From Enterobacter sp. ENT03 (GTDB lineage: Bacteria; Pseudomonadota; Gammaproteobacteria; Enterobacterales; Enterobacteriaceae), in assembly GCF_019218745.1 (NCBI RefSeq), contig NZ_JAHUXA010000010.1, positions 62,001 to 126,000 of the forward strand: a stretch of DNA of 64,000 nucleotides, read 5' to 3'. The translations under genes and the position numbers were made by a program. Positions 34,964-44,559 of this stretch are shown piece after piece (position 1 is the stretch's first letter; each line of letters starts with the position of its first letter). Under the pieces are notes generated by a model. That model did no database searches, was not told the origin of the DNA, and was given only the letters and a program-made list of their open reading frames with translations.

Positions 34964-36229
34964 TTACCGTTCCGCGACGCGGCCCACCATGCGACCAAAC
35001 ATCGGTTTGCCGGTGAGCGTAAAGGCGGAGAGGATCGTCACCACCAGCACGATGCTGCCGAGGATCAGATAGGTGTCCTGGAAACCAATCCGGTCATACA
35101 TATTCCCCGCAAAGGCTGACAGAAAAATCGCCGCCATCTGTTTGGCAAAGTTAAAGCCAATCAGGTAGATCGTGGCAGACAGACGGGTGTCGAACACGCC
35201 CGTGATGTATTTAAATGCGCCCACCAGCAGGAACGGCACTTCCAGCGCATGCAGCATTTTCAGCGCCACCACTTCCACCACGGTGGTGGCAAAGGCGGAG
35301 CCGATAATTCGCGTAGCCATGATCGCCCCGGCAATCAGCAGGGTATTTTTCGCGCCGATGCGGTTAATGATCCACGGCGAGCAGAACATGATGATGGCGT
35401 TGCACATTTCTCCGGCGGTGGTTGCAAAACCAAAGGCCTGCGTACCCGCCTGCGGAGTGGCAAAGAAGGATTTAAAGAAGGTGGCAAATTGCTGATCGAA
35501 CACGTCATACACGCAGGCAACGCCAATCACGTAAAAGATGAACATCCACATTCTGCGCTGGCGGAACAGGCTGAAGACCATTTTCGCGCTGATTTGCGGC
35601 TGGTTAGCGCCCAGCGCATTCATCACCTGCGCGGTCTGGTTTTGCTGTGGTCGGGCGATAAACAGTAACAGCATCAGCACCAGCGCCGCCGCCGAGCCCA
35701 TCCAGAACACCCATTCCGGGTTGACGCTGAACAGCATCCCCGCCGTCGAGGCGCACAGCCCCCAGCCGAGGCAGCCGAACATCCGCGCTTTGCCGTACTC
35801 AAAATGGCTGTTGCGACTGACGCGCTCCACGTAGGCTTCAATCGCGCCGGAGCCTGCCGAGAAAACAAAGCCGATATACACCCCGCCGCTCAGCGCCCCC
35901 AGCCAGATATTGGTTTTCAGCAGCGGCGCGAAAACGTAGAGGAAAAAGGGCGCAAATAAAAACAGCAGCACCGAGATCACCCACAGCAGGTTTTTCTTCA
36001 GGCCGAGCTTATCGGAGATCACCCCCAGCACCGGTTGAAAGGCGATGGCAAACAGCGAAACGCAGGAGAAGACGATGCCGGTTTCCGTTTTGGTCAGGCC
36101 GATAATGTCGGACAGCCAAATGGGCAGAAACGGAAAACAGGTCGCCATGATGAAGAAATAGAGGAATACGAACAGGCCAAAAATCCAGAAATTAGGGTTA
36201 TTTTTATGGGTAGAGTCGGTGGTATTCAT
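34964..36229 (-). CDS. rafB: Oligosaccharide:proton symporter, LacY/RafB family
   Basis: 421 residues, 12 membrane segments, aligned to LacY by phrases such as NFWIFGLFVFLYFFIMATCFPF, SDKLGLKKNLLWVIS, KARMFGCLGWGLCAS, GVACVYDVFDQQFATFF and LEVPFLLVGAFKYIT. LacY-type residues for proton coupling (Glu in the second repeat GVFDTRLSATIYLIGF region, the Arg-Glu pair in AIEAYVERVSR) appear kept. It follows the alpha-galactosidase gene by 41 bases, so raffinose or melibiose is the likely cargo; RafB and MelY are both possible. Confidence 0.9.
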   Translation of the reverse strand: MNTTDSTHKNNPNFWIFGLFVFLYFFIMATCFPFLPIWLSDIIGLTKTETGIVFSCVSLFAIAFQPVLGVISDKLGLKKNLLWVISVLLFLFAPFFLYVFAPLLKTNIWLGALSGGVYIGFVFSAGSGAIEAYVERVSRNSHFEYGKARMFGCLGWGLCASTAGMLFSVNPEWVFWMGSAAALVLMLLLFIARPQQNQTAQVMNALGANQPQISAKMVFSLFRQRRMWMFIFYVIGVACVYDVFDQQFATFFKSFFATPQAGTQAFGFATTAGEMCNAIIMFCSPWIINRIGAKNTLLIAGAIMATRIIGSAFATTVVEVVALKMLHALEVPFLLVGAFKYITGVFDTRLSATIYLIGFNFAKQMAAIFLSAFAGNMYDRIGFQDTYLILGSIVLVVTILSAFTLTGKPMFGRMVGRVAER

Positions 36230-36270
36230 GTTAATCCCTCAGCTACGGGCCGCGTGGCGGCCCTGCACGA

Positions 36271-38394
36271 TCATACGCGTTCGAAACCAATCAGAATGGC
36301 GCTTTCCGGATCGAGAACCGGTAAGGCCAGACCCGCCACTTTCAGCCATTCACCGCTGACGGTTTGCTCTGTTGTCATCCATGCCGGGAGTTTGCGCATG
36401 GTATGGCCGCCCGCCCCGGTCAGCTGAATGTTGGGATCGTCCAGCAGCGTGATGCGATAACGCGCCCCGCTCTCCAGACCCGGCACCCGCAACGGCATCA
36501 TCAGGCTGTAATCCGGCATCGCTAACTGGCTGACCAGGAACAGCCCTTGCTGCTTATCCTGGCTGACCACCCCCAGCACCTGGGTCGTGGCGTCCGGCAT
36601 GTCTACGCGCCAGTGCGTGCCGGAATGGATCAGACCCCGCCACTGCTTATAGAGCGCCGCGTAATGGCGATAGCCTGCACGTTCCTCTTCCCCGGCGCAC
36701 ACCGGATCCAGCTCCAGCCCCATATGGCCGAACAGCGCCGTCAGGCCGCGGAACGCGATGCTGTGCTGGCGGAAAGTGGCGTGGCAGTGACGATTGCCGA
36801 TGTGCGCGCCCATCACTTCCGGCGGGAAGAAATAGCTCATGCCGCGCTGGATCGTATTACGCTCCAGCGCATCGTTGTTATCGGACGCCCAGAAACGGTG
36901 GCAGCGGGTCAGCACTTCGTAATCAATACGCCCGCCGCCGGAGGCGCAGGATTCAAATTCCACGTGCGGGAAGCGGCTGCGCAGCGCGTCGAGCAGACGG
37001 TAATACTGGCGGGTTTGCGCGTCGGCGGCGGCTTTGCCCTGATGGCCTGGCTGCACCAGCTCGCGGTTCATGTCCCACTTCACATAGTCGATGTCGTGCT
37101 CGCCCAGCAACCAGCTCATGCGTTCCAGCAGATAATCGAAGGCTTGCGGAATGTTCAGGTTCAGCACCAGCTGATGACGGCCAGTGGCCTGCGGATAACC
37201 CGGCAGCGCCAGCACCCAGTCCGGATGGGCGCGATAGAGATCGGCGTTGGGGTTAATCATCTCCGGCTCGACCCAGATGCCGAACTCCATGCCGAGATGC
37301 TTAACGTGATCGATAACCGGCTTCAGGCCGTCGGGGTATTTTTGCTCGTCGAGATACCAGTCTCCCAGCGCCGCGCGGTCGTCGTTGCGGCCTTTGAACC
37401 AGCCATCATCAATAATAAAACGCTCAACGCCAAGCGCCGCCGCCTCGTCGGCCATCTGCATGATATAGGCCGGCGAGTGGTTGAAATAGATGCCTTCCCA
37501 GGTGTTGAGGTGCACCGGTCGCGGCTTGTCCTGCGGGAAGCGGATCAGCTCCTCGCGCAGGAAACGGTGGTACTGCTGACTCATGCCATTCAGACCGGCT
37601 ACCGAATAGCTGGCGTACAGCCACGGCGTCCACAGGGTATCGCCCTCGGCAAGCGCCATCTCTCCCGGCAGATAGAGCGCTTCCGCCTGCAAATAGCGGC
37701 GGCCATCGGTTTTCACTTCGCAGCGCATACGGTGATTACCGCTCCAGCCGAGATGCGCCCCCCACACGTCGCCCTGCATTTCGCTGAAGGCGGGGCTGCC
37801 GACGATCAGCGCCGGGAAATGTTCGTGTGAACTGCGCCCGCGGCGGCTTTCCAGCACAAAGCTGTCGTGTGAGAGTGTGGTGCGGTGCGGCTGGAATTCG
37901 CGGATCCAGCGGCCATGGAACGCCATCACCTCCTGCGCGCGCTCGGCGATCGGCAATGTCACCGCCAGGCGATCCACCTGCCAGTCGCCCGCGCGGTTAT
38001 TGGTCAGTCCGTGGCGGATTTTCAGCACGCCGCTCGCCGACAGCGCGATCTCGCTGCGCAGTTGCAGGCCCGCCTGCGTGTCTTCGCTGATGATAATCAG
38101 CGTCTGGTCATGCTGTTCGACCTGCGTGGTGGTAAACACCGGGGAACCGTCCAGCCCGCTGCGATGGCCTTCGATACCCGGCGAGCCAAACAGACCGTGA
38201 CCCAGCTCCGCCATCAGCGTGACCGGGGCATCGACATCCAGTTTGCCATTGGCCACCGGGCGCTCAAGGCTGGCCGCATCCTGCGGCGAAAAGTCGGCAA
38301 GATGCGCGCCCCAGTAGAGAATTTCGGCGAACGGCCGGGTTTTGATCACCACATCCACCGTGGCGCTTTGCAGGCGTAAAATCGACGTTTCCAT
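36271..38394 (-). CDS. rafA: Alpha-galactosidase, glycoside hydrolase family 36
   Basis: 707 residues, matching plasmid-borne RafA (about 708). N-terminal beta-sandwich to about 290, then the TIM barrel with RFIIDDGWF (326-333), nucleophile Asp441 in YVKWDMNRE, CASGGGR (483-489) and acid/base Asp505 in WASDNND. It removes the galactose from raffinose or melibiose in the cytoplasm. Two LacI-type operators lie directly upstream, and the permease gene follows. Confidence 0.95.
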   Translation of the reverse strand: METSILRLQSATVDVVIKTRPFAEILYWGAHLADFSPQDAASLERPVANGKLDVDAPVTLMAELGHGLFGSPGIEGHRSGLDGSPVFTTTQVEQHDQTLIIISEDTQAGLQLRSEIALSASGVLKIRHGLTNNRAGDWQVDRLAVTLPIAERAQEVMAFHGRWIREFQPHRTTLSHDSFVLESRRGRSSHEHFPALIVGSPAFSEMQGDVWGAHLGWSGNHRMRCEVKTDGRRYLQAEALYLPGEMALAEGDTLWTPWLYASYSVAGLNGMSQQYHRFLREELIRFPQDKPRPVHLNTWEGIYFNHSPAYIMQMADEAAALGVERFIIDDGWFKGRNDDRAALGDWYLDEQKYPDGLKPVIDHVKHLGMEFGIWVEPEMINPNADLYRAHPDWVLALPGYPQATGRHQLVLNLNIPQAFDYLLERMSWLLGEHDIDYVKWDMNRELVQPGHQGKAAADAQTRQYYRLLDALRSRFPHVEFESCASGGGRIDYEVLTRCHRFWASDNNDALERNTIQRGMSYFFPPEVMGAHIGNRHCHATFRQHSIAFRGLTALFGHMGLELDPVCAGEEERAGYRHYAALYKQWRGLIHSGTHWRVDMPDATTQVLGVVSQDKQQGLFLVSQLAMPDYSLMMPLRVPGLESGARYRITLLDDPNIQLTGAGGHTMRKLPAWMTTEQTVSGEWLKVAGLALPVLDPESAILIGFERV

Positions 38395-38429
38395 GCATCA
38401 TCTCCTGAGTGTTGATGATGTCATCGTTG

Positions 38430-38468
38430 ATCCGAAACGTTTCGGATGCCAACCAAAACGATTCGGAT
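38430..38468. promoter_or_regulatory. Tandem 18-bp operators of the raf promoter
   Basis: ATCCGAAACGTTTCGGAT (38430-38447) is a perfect 18-base palindrome. Three bases later AACCAAAACGATTCGGAT (38451-38468) repeats it with three differences. This matches the two near-identical operators described for the plasmid pRSD2 raf operon. The LacI-family gene next to it is the likely repressor. Confidence 0.85.
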
Positions 38469-38507
38469 TTGTGATCGGCGTGGGAATTTAGCGTAAAGAA
38501 AGCTGTG

Positions 38508-39503
38508 TCAGGCGGTGACACCCGGACGGAATTCCGGCTGCCACAGCACCTGTAATGTGGCGAGATCTTCACCGGCAATCAGCCGCCGCACCATACCGGC
38601 GATCTGACGGCCCACGCCCTGGCGGGTGGACTGGATCACCGCCGCCACGTCCACCTCGACAATGCTGTCAGCAGGCAAACCGTCGTAGACAATCAGCGCG
38701 ATGCGATTGTCGCCGGTCAGACGCCCGGCATGTGCCAGCGCCATCGCCGCGCCGTCGCCGTGGGTGTTGCAGTCGGTGATGATGGCGGTAGGCGGCTGCG
38801 GCAACGCCAGCAGTTCACGGGTGGCGTTATACCCTGCGCGACGCGACGGCGGCATGACGCGCAGCCACTCGCGGGAAAGGCCGCTTTCATTGAGCGCGTT
38901 GAGATAGCCGTTTCGCCGCTGGGTGATAAAAGCCTGAGTATTATTTTCCCCCAGCAGCGCAATGCGCTGATGCCCCTGGTCGATCAAATGGCGAGTGGCA
39001 CGCCAGGTACCGGCATGGTTATCGAAATCAAACCAGGCGTAAGGCTCGGAGAGCTGGCTGCGGCCCAGCGCCAGAAAAGGAAAACGCGCGGCCTGTAACT
39101 GCTCAAGACGCGGGTCGTTATCCAGCGTATGGGCGACGATCAGCGCATCCACGCGGCGGCTCTGCACCATGCGCATGTAGCTGTGCTTGTCTGCCAGATC
39201 GTCATCGGCAATCAGCAGCAGATCGATTTCATGCTGCGCCAGTTCGTGGCTGATCTCCCCCACCATATCCATGAAAACGCTGTTGTTGAGCGGCACGGGA
39301 TGCACCGGAAACACCAGTCCGACGGCGTCGATTTTGCCCATTTTCAGGCGGCGGGCGAAGGTATTGGGACGATACCCCCGGCGCTGCGCTTCAGCCTCCA
39401 CGCGGGCGCGCGTTTCCTGCGAAACATCGTCATAACCGTTCAGAGCGCGGCTGACCGTTGTCACCGACAGGCCCAGTTCTTTGGCGATAGCTTTTAACGA
39501 CAT
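38508..39503 (-). CDS. rafR: LacI-family repressor of the raffinose genes
   Basis: 331 residues from the ATG at 39503, where the family begins (MSLKAIAKELGLSVTTVSRALNGYDDVS); the frame continues upstream to 39584 without a suitable start. Helix-turn-helix at 5-25, hinge helix near 50 (NTFARRLKMGKIDAVGLVFP), then a periplasmic-binding-type ligand domain. Release by an alpha-galactoside is expected from RafR. Placed as in pRSD2, before rafA. Confidence 0.88.
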   Translation of the reverse strand: MSLKAIAKELGLSVTTVSRALNGYDDVSQETRARVEAEAQRRGYRPNTFARRLKMGKIDAVGLVFPVHPVPLNNSVFMDMVGEISHELAQHEIDLLLIADDDLADKHSYMRMVQSRRVDALIVAHTLDNDPRLEQLQAARFPFLALGRSQLSEPYAWFDFDNHAGTWRATRHLIDQGHQRIALLGENNTQAFITQRRNGYLNALNESGLSREWLRVMPPSRRAGYNATRELLALPQPPTAIITDCNTHGDGAAMALAHAGRLTGDNRIALIVYDGLPADSIVEVDVAAVIQSTRQGVGRQIAGMVRRLIAGEDLATLQVLWQPEFRPGVTA

Positions 39504-39584
39504 AATTTTCCGTGTCAGAGGCTGATGAATGCCGCTAGTGTCCCGCAACGTTATCGGGTCGTCCAGCCTCAAAACCGCTGACAT

Positions 39585-39616
39585 AAAAAATGCCTGCGGG
39601 TGAAGGCAGGCATTTT
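39585..39616 (-). terminator. rafY terminator
   Basis: AAAATGCCTGCC and GGCAGGCATTTT-type arms, with six T after the stem on the minus strand, directly follow the porin gene. It separates the porin transcript from rafR-rafAB. Confidence 0.88.
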
Positions 39617-39639
39617 GACGGTTCTCGCTTCAGACAAAT

Positions 39640-41040
39640 TTAGAAATAGTATTTGAAGCGCACACGGGCACCGTAACGATCATCATCGTCGGAGCGATGC
39701 TCCGCACTCTCATCGCTGTCGAGGATGGAGTAATACGCCCCCAGATAGATATTAAAGTTCTGCATATTCATTACGTTCGGGATTTGATAAGAGGCGTGAA
39801 CAGTATGAATATCGTAGGTGCCTTCATCGTTGATAAAGCAGTTCTCATCGCGGCAGATGATGCCGGCATAATCATCAATTTTGTTATGCGCATAGATGTA
39901 GCCCAGTTCAAAGCGCTTCCACAGCACGTTAGCCGCCGCCGTGAAATCCTGCTCTTCGTCGGCATCCATATACGCGGCGTTCAGGTTAGCGACAATGCCG
40001 TTATCCGGGTCATTTTTCAGCCCGTTCCAGGTCATGGTTAAGCCATAACCGGTACGATTGGACTGATCGACAAATTTGCCTGTATGATCGTCGGTATAAC
40101 CGTAGGCGTTATTAACCACGTTGCTTTCCATCGCTGCAGCGACAGAGAACGCATCTTGCGACCAGGCGATAACCGGACGCATGTAAATGACGTTTTTCTC
40201 ATGTTCCACATCGCGGCCATGATAACCGTCTTCGTTAAACAGCGAGGTACCGTTTTCCAGCAGGGAGTTCAGCTCGAAATACCAGTTATCAATCTGTTTG
40301 CTGACCAGGAAGTTGCCGCCCGCATCAGAACGACCACGGCCTTCTTTCATCATATAGATGTAGCCACTGCCATCGTCATACAGATCGTTGGCGGTGTTAC
40401 CAGAGTGCTCAACAAAGGTATCCTGGTTCAGCGGGAACATATCGTAGGCTTCGAAACGACCCATTTTCACCGCCCAGTCGTCTTTCTGACCGAAGAAGAA
40501 CATGGCGTCATCCAGGTCCATGGTGCCCGTCATATCTGCCAGCGGCTCGGCACGGAAACCGGCGAAATAGCCGTTATCTAAAGTGCGATTACCTTCAAAT
40601 CCCACTTTAATACGACCGTTCAAATCCCACTGTTCATTGGTCGGGTCATTCTGGAGATCGGCATTGGTCATGGCGACTAAGCCATGGTTACTTTCAGCAT
40701 CCATGTTGAATTCAACATCACCATAGATTTTCAGATCGCCATACCCTGCCAGAGACAATGCTGGTGATGTCGCATTTTTACGGACTTCCTCTTTAGAGGC
40801 TTCGACGGCTTCAACACGAATACTGCCTTGTGCCGCTTTGACCTCTTTGATTTCCGCTGCCTGTTTAACTTTAAGCTGCTGAACCTGATTTTCTGCCGCC
40901 GCCGCACGGTTTTCCGCGGCGGCCAGACGCGCTTCAAGCTGTTGTAAACGCTGCTCAATACTGCTGTTACTGGTTTTTGCCCAACCGGAACCCGCACACA
41001 TACTTAATCCTATTGCCACTGCCAGGATTCTTTTCTTCAT
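39640..41040 (-). CDS. rafY: Glycoporin RafY (LamB-like, raffinose porin)
   Basis: 466 residues. Signal peptide MKKRILAVAIGLSMCAGSGWA, then an N-terminal coiled coil with heptads (SSIEQRLQQLEARLAAAEN to about 80), as in ScrY and RafY, then a beta-barrel ending in the outer-membrane signature RVRFKYYF (terminal Phe). It should admit oligosaccharides too large for general porins. It has its own promoter and terminator, so it is not simply downstream of rafAB. Confidence 0.88.
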   Translation of the reverse strand: MKKRILAVAIGLSMCAGSGWAKTSNSSIEQRLQQLEARLAAAENRAAAAENQVQQLKVKQAAEIKEVKAAQGSIRVEAVEASKEEVRKNATSPALSLAGYGDLKIYGDVEFNMDAESNHGLVAMTNADLQNDPTNEQWDLNGRIKVGFEGNRTLDNGYFAGFRAEPLADMTGTMDLDDAMFFFGQKDDWAVKMGRFEAYDMFPLNQDTFVEHSGNTANDLYDDGSGYIYMMKEGRGRSDAGGNFLVSKQIDNWYFELNSLLENGTSLFNEDGYHGRDVEHEKNVIYMRPVIAWSQDAFSVAAAMESNVVNNAYGYTDDHTGKFVDQSNRTGYGLTMTWNGLKNDPDNGIVANLNAAYMDADEEQDFTAAANVLWKRFELGYIYAHNKIDDYAGIICRDENCFINDEGTYDIHTVHASYQIPNVMNMQNFNIYLGAYYSILDSDESAEHRSDDDDRYGARVRFKYYF

Positions 41041-41596
41041 TATTTACATTCCTTGAAATAAAGTAGAGTTCGGTGTCGCTGTAATAAGCGATGCCTTGAT
41101 GTCAAAATAATTACGATGAATGATATTTTGTATTTATTGATTTAAACGAAACATAAAAACTCCGCTTTACCTCAGGGCGTTCACGTTTTGTATTAATATC
41201 AATGCAGGTGAAAAAAATAATATGATCACATCAGGGTGATGTAAACGCTTACAATATAAGGATCGTGAGCGAGATAACATAAGTACCAGATTTGGAAATC
41301 TGTGTTTTATTAAATCATAAATATGCCGGATGAATTATGGCTATTTACCGATAAAATTAGCGGAATCAATAATATTTTTATATATAAATTAAAATAAGGC
41401 ATAACTCTTACATGCTGTTGTATTTGTCGTTTTAATAATCAGGACGGGATGAATAATATGATTATTAAATGTGCCCCACCTCGCAAATTTACCTTTCACC
41501 TGTAAGAAATATGTCATGCCTGACGGACATATCCCTGCTCAGCGCACCGCCCACCGCCGCTTACAATCGCGTGAACGAGATCAACGGAGTGACAAG
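41041..41596. other. 556-base intergenic region between rafY and frvA
   Basis: AT-rich double promoter region for two divergent genes, with no convincing coding frame. It contains TATGATCACATCAGGGTGATG, which includes CRP-like halves (TGATCACA, 41223-41230), and the LacI-type site at 41240-41253. Many A/T runs near 41290-41420 may hold promoters for either side. I could not place the frv promoter. Confidence 0.6.
41240..41253. promoter_or_regulatory. LacI/GalR-type operator upstream of rafY
   Basis: TGTAAACGCTTACA is a near-perfect palindrome about a central CG, the shape of LacI-family sites, but its flanks differ from the raf operators (CCGAAACGTTTCGG). It lies 200 bases before rafY. Confidence 0.5.
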
Positions 41597-42043
41597 ATGG
41601 CGCAACTCACAGCAGACAACATCAACCTTAATATCAGCGGTAACAGCGCCTATTCCGTGCTGAAACAGCTGGCGGATATGGCGGAAAAACAGGGATTCAT
41701 CAGCGATCGCAACGCATTTTTACAAACCCTCCTGCTGCGCGAAAAGCTGCACTCGACGGGCTTTGGCGCAGGCATTGCGGTGCCGCACGGCAAAAGCGCC
41801 TGTGTCACGCAGCCGTTCGTACTGTTTGCCCGTAAAGCGCAGGGCGTTGACTGGCAGGCCAGCGATGATGAACCCGTGCATTGTTGGATATGCCTCGGCG
41901 TGCCGCAGGCCGGAGAAGAAGATCAGGTGAAAATGATCGGCACCCTGTGCCGCAAACTCATTCATGCGGATTTTATCACGCAGCTCAAACAGGGCGGCAT
42001 GGGCGACATTCTCTCGCTGCTTAATCAGACCCTGAGTGAATAA
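41597..42043 (+). CDS. frvA: PTS fructose-like EIIA component FrvA
   Basis: 148 residues from the ATG at 41597, the E. coli FrvA length; CGGAGTG stands just upstream, and the frame open to 41471 lacks a site. EIIA-Fru fold with the phosphohistidine His64 in GAGIAVPHGKS. It accepts phosphate from HPr and passes it to FrvB. It could also serve the EIIB/EIIC pair at 33-34 kb, which has no EIIA. Confidence 0.92.
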   Translation: MAQLTADNINLNISGNSAYSVLKQLADMAEKQGFISDRNAFLQTLLLREKLHSTGFGAGIAVPHGKSACVTQPFVLFARKAQGVDWQASDDEPVHCWICLGVPQAGEEDQVKMIGTLCRKLIHADFITQLKQGGMGDILSLLNQTLSE

Positions 42044-42053
42044 GGAGCTTTTC

Positions 42054-43499
42054 ATGGAGACATCGTTACGCCTGGTGGCGATCACCAACTGCCCCGCAGG
42101 CATTGCGCATACCTATATGGTGGCCGAGGCGCTGGAGCAGAAAGCCCGCGCCCTCGGGTACAGCATACAGGTGGAAACGCAGGGGGCCAGCGGCGTGGAA
42201 AATCGCCTCAGCGATGAAGCGATACGTACGGCGGATTACGTCATTCTTGCCACCGGGCGCGGCCTGAGCGCCGAGGATCGCGCGCGCTTCGCCGGTAAGC
42301 GGGTCTATCAGCTCCCTATTTCGCAGGCGCTGAAAAATATCGACCAGATCTTTACCGACTTACCCGCGCAATCGCAGCTGTTCGCGGCGGATAGCAACGT
42401 GAAACTGGGTAAACAGGACGTCCAGCACGGCAGCGTCATGAGTCACTTAATGGCCGGGGTTTCCGCCGCCCTGCCGTTTGTGATTGGCGGCGGTATTCTG
42501 GTCGCCATTGCCAATATGCTGGTGCAGATGGGGCTGCCGTATACCGATATGGCGAAAAGCGCGCCCTCTTTTACCTGGGTGGTGGAGTCCATCGGCTATC
42601 TCGGCTTTACCTTTATGATCCCGGTGATGGGCGCGTATATTGCCGCGTCCATTGCCGATAAACCCGCCTTCGCGCCAGCCTTTCTGGTCTGCTACCTGGC
42701 GAATGATAAAGCGCTGCTGGGCACGCAGTCCGGCGCCGGTTTTCTTGGCGCGGTGGTGCTGGGGCTGGCGATAGGCTATTTCGTGCTGTGGTTTCGCAAA
42801 GTGAAGCTCGGCAAGGCGTTGCAGCCACTGCTCGGCTCGATGCTCATCCCCTTTGTGACGCTGCTGGTTTTCGGCGTGCTGACCTATTACGTGGTCGGCC
42901 CGGTGATGTCCGACATCATGGGCGGTCTGCTGCATTTCCTGAATACTATTCCGCCGTCAATGAAGCTCGGTGCGGCCTTTCTGGTGGGCGCGATGCTGGC
43001 GTTCGACATGGGCGGCCCGATCAACAAAACCGCGTGGTTCTTCTGCTTTTCACTGCTGGAAAAACACATTTATGACTGGTACGCCATCGTCGGCGTAGTG
43101 GCGCTAATGCCGCCCGTCGCGGCGGGCATTGCCACTTATCTGGCCCCTAAGCTGTTTACCGCACAGGAAAAAGCTGCCGCCAGCAGCGCCATCGTGGTGG
43201 GCGCAACCGTCGCCACGGAACCCGCTATTCCCTATGCGCTGGCCGCGCCGCTGCCGATGATCACCGCCAATACGCTCTCCGGCGGCATTACCGGCATGCT
43301 GGTGATCGGCTTCGGGCTGCAACGCCTCGCGCCGGGGCTGGGGGTTTTTGATCCGCTGATTGGCCTGATGTCACCGGCGGGCTCCTTTTATCTGGTGCTG
43401 GGATGCGGCCTGATGATGAATATCGTGCTGATTATTGTCCTGAAAGGATGGTGGCTGAAACGCAAAGCCACCCAACAGGAGGTGACCTGTGAACACTGA
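42054..43499 (+). CDS. frvB: PTS fructose-like EIIBC component FrvB
   Basis: 481 residues (E. coli 483) from the ATG at 42054 with AAGGAG upstream. EIIB domain with Cys13 in NCPAGIAHTYMVAEAL and QVETQGASG (to about 105), then an EIIC domain with about 9 membrane segments, GGPINKTAWFF and VATEPAIPYALA. Substrate not established in E. coli either. Overlaps frvX by 11 bases. Confidence 0.93.
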   Translation: METSLRLVAITNCPAGIAHTYMVAEALEQKARALGYSIQVETQGASGVENRLSDEAIRTADYVILATGRGLSAEDRARFAGKRVYQLPISQALKNIDQIFTDLPAQSQLFAADSNVKLGKQDVQHGSVMSHLMAGVSAALPFVIGGGILVAIANMLVQMGLPYTDMAKSAPSFTWVVESIGYLGFTFMIPVMGAYIAASIADKPAFAPAFLVCYLANDKALLGTQSGAGFLGAVVLGLAIGYFVLWFRKVKLGKALQPLLGSMLIPFVTLLVFGVLTYYVVGPVMSDIMGGLLHFLNTIPPSMKLGAAFLVGAMLAFDMGGPINKTAWFFCFSLLEKHIYDWYAIVGVVALMPPVAAGIATYLAPKLFTAQEKAAASSAIVVGATVATEPAIPYALAAPLPMITANTLSGGITGMLVIGFGLQRLAPGLGVFDPLIGLMSPAGSFYLVLGCGLMMNIVLIIVLKGWWLKRKATQQEVTCEH

Positions 43500-44550
43500 A
43501 TTACTGAAAAGCCTGTGTGAAGCCAGCGCAGTCAGCGGTGACGAGCAGGACGTGCGCGCGTTGCTGATCGCCGCGCTTGCGCCGCACGTCGATGAAATCG
43601 CGTTTGACGGGCTGGGCAGCGTGATTGCCCGCAAAGGCACGCGCGGGCCGAAGGTCGCTGTGGTCGGTCATATGGATGAAGTCGGTTTTATGGTGACGCA
43701 CATCAGCGAACAGGGATTTATCCGCTTCGAGACCATCGGCAGCTGGTGGAGCCAGTCGATGCTCAATCATTGCGTCACTGTCCGTACCCGCCACGGCGAG
43801 AAAATCCCCGGCGTGATCGGCTCCGTTGCGCCCCACGCGCTGTCGGAAAAACAGAAGCAGCAGCCGTTAACCTTTGACGAAATGTTCATTGATATTGGCG
43901 CGGCAAGCGGCGATGAGGTGAAAAGCCGCGGCGTTGCCATTGGCGATTTTATCTGCCCGCAGGCGAATTTTGCCCGCTGGGGCGACGACAAAATCGTTGG
44001 TAAAGCGCTGGATAATCGCGCGGGCTGCGCGCTGATGGTGGAGTTACTTACCAGCGTGGATAACCCGGACATCACGCTGTACGGCGTCGGCAGCGTCGAA
44101 GAAGAAGTCGGCCTGCGCGGGGCGCAAACCTCGGCGGAGCGTATCAGGCCGGATATGGTGATCGTTCTCGATACCGCGGTGGCGGGGGATGTGCCGGGGA
44201 TCGACAGCATAAAATACCCGCTGCGGCTGGGAGATGGCCCGGCGATGATGCTGTTCGATAAGCGCTATTTCCCGAATCAGAAACTGGTGAGCATGGTCAG
44301 GGCGTGCGCTGTCCACAGCGACACGCCGCTACAGTGCTGCACCATGAAAACCGGGGCGACGGATGGCGGGCGTTATAACGTGATGGGCGGCGGGCGACCC
44401 GTGGTGGCGCTCTGTCTGCCAACACGTTATCTCCATGCCACCAGCGGCATGATCTCCGCCCGGGATTATGCCGCCACGCTGACGCTGGTGCGCGATCTGC
44501 TGTTATCGCTTACTGCCGAAAACGTCCGCGCGCTGACGGATTTTTACTGA
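43489..44550 (+). CDS. frvX: M42-family metallopeptidase-like protein FrvX
   Basis: 353 residues (E. coli 356), starting at GTG 43489 with AGGAGGTGA upstream. Metal ligands in VVGHMDEVGF, LDNRAGC, SVEEEVGLRGA (catalytic Glu pair), VLDTAVAGDVPG and a late HATSGM. M42 enzymes are aminopeptidases or related endoglucanase-M-type hydrolases. Its presence in a PTS operon suggests that the imported compound carries an amide or peptide-like bond, but this is not shown. Confidence 0.93.
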   Translation: MNTELLKSLCEASAVSGDEQDVRALLIAALAPHVDEIAFDGLGSVIARKGTRGPKVAVVGHMDEVGFMVTHISEQGFIRFETIGSWWSQSMLNHCVTVRTRHGEKIPGVIGSVAPHALSEKQKQQPLTFDEMFIDIGAASGDEVKSRGVAIGDFICPQANFARWGDDKIVGKALDNRAGCALMVELLTSVDNPDITLYGVGSVEEEVGLRGAQTSAERIRPDMVIVLDTAVAGDVPGIDSIKYPLRLGDGPAMMLFDKRYFPNQKLVSMVRACAVHSDTPLQCCTMKTGATDGGRYNVMGGGRPVVALCLPTRYLHATSGMISARDYAATLTLVRDLLLSLTAENVRALTDFY

Positions 44551-44559
44551 GATCGCCTG

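Noticed and set aside
36547-37830. 427-codon frame opposite the alpha-galactosidase gene
   Set aside because: Shadow of a gene with intact catalytic motifs; no independent evidence for coding.
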